Shown: one piece after another, positions 32,565-35,619 of the stretch
Position numbering within the stretch: position 1 is the first letter of the stretch
Layout of the letters: every line of letters begins with the position of its first letter
DNA from: CAYTAP01 sp964435775
Lineage (GTDB): Bacteria > Planctomycetota > Phycisphaerae > Tepidisphaerales > Tepidisphaeraceae
Direction: 5' to 3'
DNA length: 35,619 bases
Assembly (NCBI GenBank): GCA_964435775.1
Contig: CAYTAP010000025.1
Span: 1-35,619, forward strand
Notes under the pieces: generated by a model
Databases searched by the model: none
What the model saw: the letters and a program-made list of their open reading frames with translations, nothing else
Told to the model about the DNA's origin: nothing
Translations under genes and position numbers: made by a program

Positions 32565-34097
32565 ATGTCCCACAACCATCGCGAGCCACCCCAGGAACCT
32601 CCCCCATCCGATGACAATGGCGCGTTCTCATTGCCCGACGACTCGACGGCATCGTACGAATTGCCCGACACCGACCGTCCGGCGTCGGCCAGCGCCACCT
32701 CCGCGCAGATGCACGACAACGCGTTGGGAGGGGTATCCACTTCAGCGCCCGCCGCGCATGACCCCTATGCAGCGCTTCGCTATCGCGATTATCTGCTTTT
32801 TTCCGCCGGTTGGATGATCGCAGTCGTGGGCAACCAGATCACCGCCGTCGCCATCGGTTGGGAAATCTACGACCGCCTCCACATCACCGACCCGTCGCAG
32901 GCGAAGCTCGCCCTCGGCTGGCTGGGAGGAATCCAGGCACTTCCCCTCATCCTGCTGGCGCTGCCCGCCGGCGTGCTCGCCGACACGTTTGACCGCCGCC
33001 GACTCATCCAGTTGACGACCGCGCTGGGATCGCTGTGCGCGCTCACGCTCGCGTACCTGTCCTATCGCCCCGGTTCGATTCCACTCATGTTCGGGACCAT
33101 GATGCTGTACGCCGCCGTCCTGACCCTCGGCCGACCCGCCCGCAGCGCGCTTCTCCCGCAAATCGTCCCGATCCGCGTCTTTTCCAATGCGATCACCTGG
33201 AACGCGTCCGCCTACCAGGTGGCGTCGATGGTCGGACCGGCGATCGGGGGACTGCTCATCTCCCGCAGCCTGCGCCACTTTGACAGCCTCGGCGCGGCGT
33301 ATGTGCTCGACGCCATCTGCTCGATGATCTTTGTGGGGCTGATGTTCACTCTCGGCAAGCCGCGTTTTTCCCACATGGGAACCGCCGGGGGCGCACCCCG
33401 TGAATCCGCGATGCAAAAGCTTTCGCAGGGCATTCGCTTTGTTCTGCGCACGAAAATCATCCTCGCCACGCTCACGCTCGATTTGTTCGCCGTCCTGCTC
33501 GGCGGGGCGGTTTACCTTCTGCCCATCTTCGCCAAGGACATTCTCCATGTCGGGTCAGTCGGTTTCGGCTGGCTGCGGGCGGCCGAGGCGATTGGCGCAT
33601 TCACCATGGCAATGCTCATCGCCCACCTGCCCCCCATGAAACGGGCCGGGCGCGGCATGCTCCTGGCCGTCGCGGCCTTTGGGCTGGCGACGATCCTCTT
33701 TGGCTTGAGCAAGTGGTACTGGCTTTCATTCCTGATGGTGTTCCTGATCGGCGCGTTCGACAACATTTCCGTGGTCGTTCGCCATACGCTGGTGCAGGTG
33801 TTGACGCCCGACGCGATGCGCGGCCGGGTGTCAGCCGTCAACAATATTTTCATCGGCGCGAGCAATGAGCTGGGCGGCTTGGAGTCCGGCTTGACCGCCT
33901 GGTGGCTGGGCGCTGTCCGATCGGTCGTCTATGGCGGCATCGGGACGATTATGACGGTGATCACCCTCGCCTATGCGTTCCCTCAGCTTCGCCGTTTCGG
34001 ATCGCTGCGTGACGCCGTGCCGCCTGAACTGGATGAGGTGCTCCCCACGATCACCAAAGGCCCGAAGGCGGATCAATCGCCGTCGCCCGGCGCATGA
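32565..34097 (+). CDS. Major facilitator superfamily exporter, EntS-like
   Basis: The 510-residue product has a hydrophilic, Pro/Ser-rich N-terminal extension of about 65 residues, unusual for the family. About eleven or twelve hydrophobic helices follow. The MFS core is clear: YRDYLLFSAGWMIAVVGNQITAVAIGWEIYD, LALPAGVLADTFDRRRLIQLT (the loop 2-3 motif GxLaDxxxRR), LGRPARSALLPQIV, and a second-half TPDAMRGRVSAVNNIFIGASNELGGLESG. These resemble the MFS_3 group (enterobactin-exporter-like). The substrate is unknown. Ribosome-site evidence is weak (GGCAGG before the ATG). Its stop overlaps the ATG of the following HAD gene (ATGA at 34094-34097), suggesting coupling. Confidence 0.88.
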   Translation: MSHNHREPPQEPPPSDDNGAFSLPDDSTASYELPDTDRPASASATSAQMHDNALGGVSTSAPAAHDPYAALRYRDYLLFSAGWMIAVVGNQITAVAIGWEIYDRLHITDPSQAKLALGWLGGIQALPLILLALPAGVLADTFDRRRLIQLTTALGSLCALTLAYLSYRPGSIPLMFGTMMLYAAVLTLGRPARSALLPQIVPIRVFSNAITWNASAYQVASMVGPAIGGLLISRSLRHFDSLGAAYVLDAICSMIFVGLMFTLGKPRFSHMGTAGGAPRESAMQKLSQGIRFVLRTKIILATLTLDLFAVLLGGAVYLLPIFAKDILHVGSVGFGWLRAAEAIGAFTMAMLIAHLPPMKRAGRGMLLAVAAFGLATILFGLSKWYWLSFLMVFLIGAFDNISVVVRHTLVQVLTPDAMRGRVSAVNNIFIGASNELGGLESGLTAWWLGAVRSVVYGGIGTIMTVITLAYAFPQLRRFGSLRDAVPPELDEVLPTITKGPKADQSPSPGA

Positions 34098-35038
34098 TTC
34101 GCATGGCGAAAAATGTTCAAGCATACGGTATAAGGAGTCCATTCCGTTTTGTCTTTGCCGATCGCTGGATTATGTCCGTGACACCTTCTCATCATCGCAC
34201 CCCGCCGACTCGCGCGCCCGCCGTCGCGGCGGATCAGCCGTCGATCAAGCTTCTCGCCATCGACCTGGATGGCACGCTCCTGAATGATTCCAAGCAGGTC
34301 AGCGCCGAAACGATGGAAGCGCTGCAGAGCGTGAAGCAATCCGGCATTCGGATCGTCGTGGCCTCCGCCCGTCCGCCGCGAAGCGTCAGGCCAATCTACA
34401 AGAGGCTTGAACTCGATACCTGGCAAATCAATTACAACGGCGCATTGATCTGGGATGAGCCGCTGAACAAGCCAATTTTCCATCGCCCTCTGTCCGGCGC
34501 CCTGACCTGGCGGATCATCGACGATGCCCGCGACATGTTTGATGAAGTGCAGGTGAGCTGCGAGCTGATGGACCGCTGGTACACCGATCGCGCCGAGGAG
34601 CAGTTCACCACCGAGACCGGCAAGCTCTTCAAACCCGATGTCGTCGCGCCGCTGGAGACCTTCGCCCACACCGCCGTCACGAAGCTGATGCTCTTGGGCG
34701 AGCCGCGGATGATCCTTCGCCTTGAGCAGCGCATCGACGAGCAGTTCGGATCGAAAGTGTCGATCGTTCGCACCGACGATCACCTTCTGCAGATCATGGA
34801 CAAGCGCGTCAGCAAGGCCGTGGCGCTGCAAATCGTGGCCAAGCACTATGGCCTACCCATGGACCACGTCATGGCGATTGGCGATGCCCCCAACGATGTG
34901 GCGATGCTGCAGATCGCCGGCGTCTCGGTCGCCATGGACAACGCCCACCGCCTCGTCAAAGGCGTGGCCGACTGGATCGCCCCCTCCAACAACGACCACG
35001 GCGTCCGCGCCGCCTTGCAGCGCTATGGCCTGGTTTGA
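34094..35038 (+). CDS. Cof-type HAD-IIB hydrolase
   Basis: From ATG 34094 the product has 314 residues. HAD motifs are DLDGT (57... 61, with Asp57 nucleophile and Asp59) in LLAIDLDGTLLNDSKQVS, ASARPP (motif II region; the usual Thr/Ser step), a conserved lysine in KRVSKAVALQIV, and GDAPNDVAML (motif IV) with the metal-binding Asp residues. The cap between residues about 130 and 240 is of the C2B type, defining the Cof/YbiV-like HAD-IIB group, mostly sugar- or nucleotide-phosphate phosphatases. The start is uncertain: 34094 overlaps the MFS stop, while ATG 34172 would give a 288-residue protein with a more usual short lead-in, although without a good ribosome site. The 26 extra residues before it have no recognised role. 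Confidence 0.9.
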   Translation: MIRMAKNVQAYGIRSPFRFVFADRWIMSVTPSHHRTPPTRAPAVAADQPSIKLLAIDLDGTLLNDSKQVSAETMEALQSVKQSGIRIVVASARPPRSVRPIYKRLELDTWQINYNGALIWDEPLNKPIFHRPLSGALTWRIIDDARDMFDEVQVSCELMDRWYTDRAEEQFTTETGKLFKPDVVAPLETFAHTAVTKLMLLGEPRMILRLEQRIDEQFGSKVSIVRTDDHLLQIMDKRVSKAVALQIVAKHYGLPMDHVMAIGDAPNDVAMLQIAGVSVAMDNAHRLVKGVADWIAPSNNDHGVRAALQRYGLV

Positions 35039-35068
35039 TTGTAAGGGGACGTTGATTGCAAGGGGGCG
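35036..35068. repeat. Two imperfect 16-bp direct repeats after the HAD gene
   Basis: TGATTGTAAGGGGACG (35036-35051, including the HAD stop codon) and TGATTGCAAGGGGGCG (35053-35068) match at 14 of 16 positions. They lie in the short convergent gap before hisF. No function is apparent. Confidence 0.5.
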
Positions 35069-35072
35069 GGAA

Positions 35073-35619
35073 TCAATTCAGGCGAACACTCACACCGTTG
35101 TCGGCAAGGAAAGCCTTCACTTGCCCGACGGTGTATTGCCCGAAGTGGAAGATGCTGGCCGCCAGCGCCGCGTCGGCGTGTCCTTCCCTGAGCACATCAA
35201 GCATGTGCTGAGGTGATCCCGCGCCTCCCGATGCGACGACGGGGATATGAACGGCCTGGGAAACAGCCGCTGTCATTTTCAGGTCATATCCCTGCCGAGT
35301 TCCATCGGCGTTCATGACGTTCAGGACGATTTCCCCCGCGCCGCGCTCCTGCGCCTCGGCCACCCATGCCAAAACATCGATCCCCGTGTTCACGCGCCCG
35401 CCGTTGATGAACACCCGCCACAATTCCTGTCCGTCGACGTCAGTGACGCGGCAGGCATCCAACCCCAAAACCGTGGCGCAGCGCCCGAACTTGCGGGAAA
35501 CCTCATTGATCAAATCAGGGTTTTTGACGGCCGCCGAATTGAGTGAAACCTTTTCCGCCCCTGCCTGAATCAACCGGGTGGCATCCTCGATCGTCCGGAT
35601 GCCTCCGCCAACCGTCAGT
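35073..35619 (-). CDS. hisF: Imidazole glycerol phosphate synthase cyclase subunit, partial
   Basis: The gene runs off the right edge; about 181 C-terminal residues are present. With HisH, HisF makes imidazole glycerol phosphate and AICAR in histidine biosynthesis. Visible features are VGGGIRTIEDATRLIQAGAEKVSLNSAAV (phosphate-binding beta-alpha units), VLGLDACRV with the catalytic Asp (Asp130 in T. maritima numbering), RGAGEIVLNVMNADGTRQGYDL, and VVASGGAGSPQHMLDVL. The end LAASIFHFGQYTVGQVKAFLADNGVSVRL is the standard HisF C-terminus. The VLNVMN.DG form matches the enterobacterial-type HisF rather than the LTSIDRDGT form. The frame enters at the window edge, so no start is visible. It is convergent with the HAD gene. 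Confidence 0.95.
   Translation of the reverse strand, partial: LTVGGGIRTIEDATRLIQAGAEKVSLNSAAVKNPDLINEVSRKFGRCATVLGLDACRVTDVDGQELWRVFINGGRVNTGIDVLAWVAEAQERGAGEIVLNVMNADGTRQGYDLKMTAAVSQAVHIPVVASGGAGSPQHMLDVLREGHADAALAASIFHFGQYTVGQVKAFLADNGVSVRLN

Noticed and set aside
1..35619. tRNA, rRNA, riboswitch, insertion sequence or prophage
   Set aside because: No cloverleaf, rRNA segment, transposase, integrase or phage gene was recognised by reading both strands; a covariance-model search would be needed for small RNAs.

Overview
The window is GC-rich and densely coded. It most likely comes from a planctomycete, probably of the class Phycisphaerae. The lineage call rests on the combination of two PEP-CTERM proteins (VPEP, a hydrophobic stretch, then an RRRR tail), two prepilin-like proteins carrying the H-X9-DG processing-associated motif, a secreted beta-helix protein, and a Rex/BirA pair beside a GATase-like/VWA membrane protein. 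This is inference from gene content; no rRNA or tRNA gene is present.

Layout. 1-1015 holds the end of a prepilin-like gene and a small DUF559 nuclease bracketed by palindromic repeats. 1015-1575 (-) is frr (ribosome recycling factor) with its own extended -10 promoter. 1809-6858 (+) is a cell-surface/secretion block: DNRLRE-like PEP-CTERM protein, H-X9-DG prepilin-like protein, beta-helix protein and a subtilase-like PEP-CTERM protein. 6915-9652 (-) is a class III aminotransferase resembling lysine 6-transaminase and an M14 zinc carboxypeptidase. Divergent from them, 9763-17375 (+) is one tightly packed operon: an IclR regulator, a solute-binding-protein/permease fusion, a second permease with a huge extracytoplasmic insertion, and an unrecognised 648-residue protein. 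17399-23503 (-) holds an endonuclease/exonuclease/phosphatase-family protein, a second class III aminotransferase, a glycogen-debranching-type glucosidase and an OpgC-like membrane acyltransferase. 23663-24502 (+) is a dienelactone hydrolase. 24504-28496 (-) is a VWA/GATase-like membrane protein, biotin protein ligase and Rex. 28726-30096 (+) is a succinate-semialdehyde-type dehydrogenase. 30206-32323 (-) is an ADP-ribosylglycohydrolase-family fusion whose 3' end lies in a heptamer tandem repeat. 32565-35038 (+) is an MFS exporter and a Cof-type HAD phosphatase. The right edge holds the 3' part of hisF (-).

How the genes work together. The strongest functional unit is the IclR-controlled import operon. 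It encodes both transmembrane subunits and the binding protein of a CUT1-like (carbohydrate-type) ABC importer, but no ATPase is present in the window. The divergent M14 peptidase and aminotransferase share its control region and may process an amino-containing ligand. The debranching enzyme, OpgC-like acyltransferase and dienelactone hydrolase are consistent with a polysaccharide-oriented lifestyle.

Most unusual features: the architecture of the two permeases. One is fused to its binding protein and carries about four extra membrane segments. The other has a roughly 350-residue periplasmic insertion built from apparent internal repeats, plus an extra two-helix insertion at the corresponding site. 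Also notable are the DUF559 cassette bracketed by palindromes, the subtilase-like protein whose catalytic Asp position appears to be Glu, and a 4 x 7-bp tandem repeat forming the stop codon of a gene.
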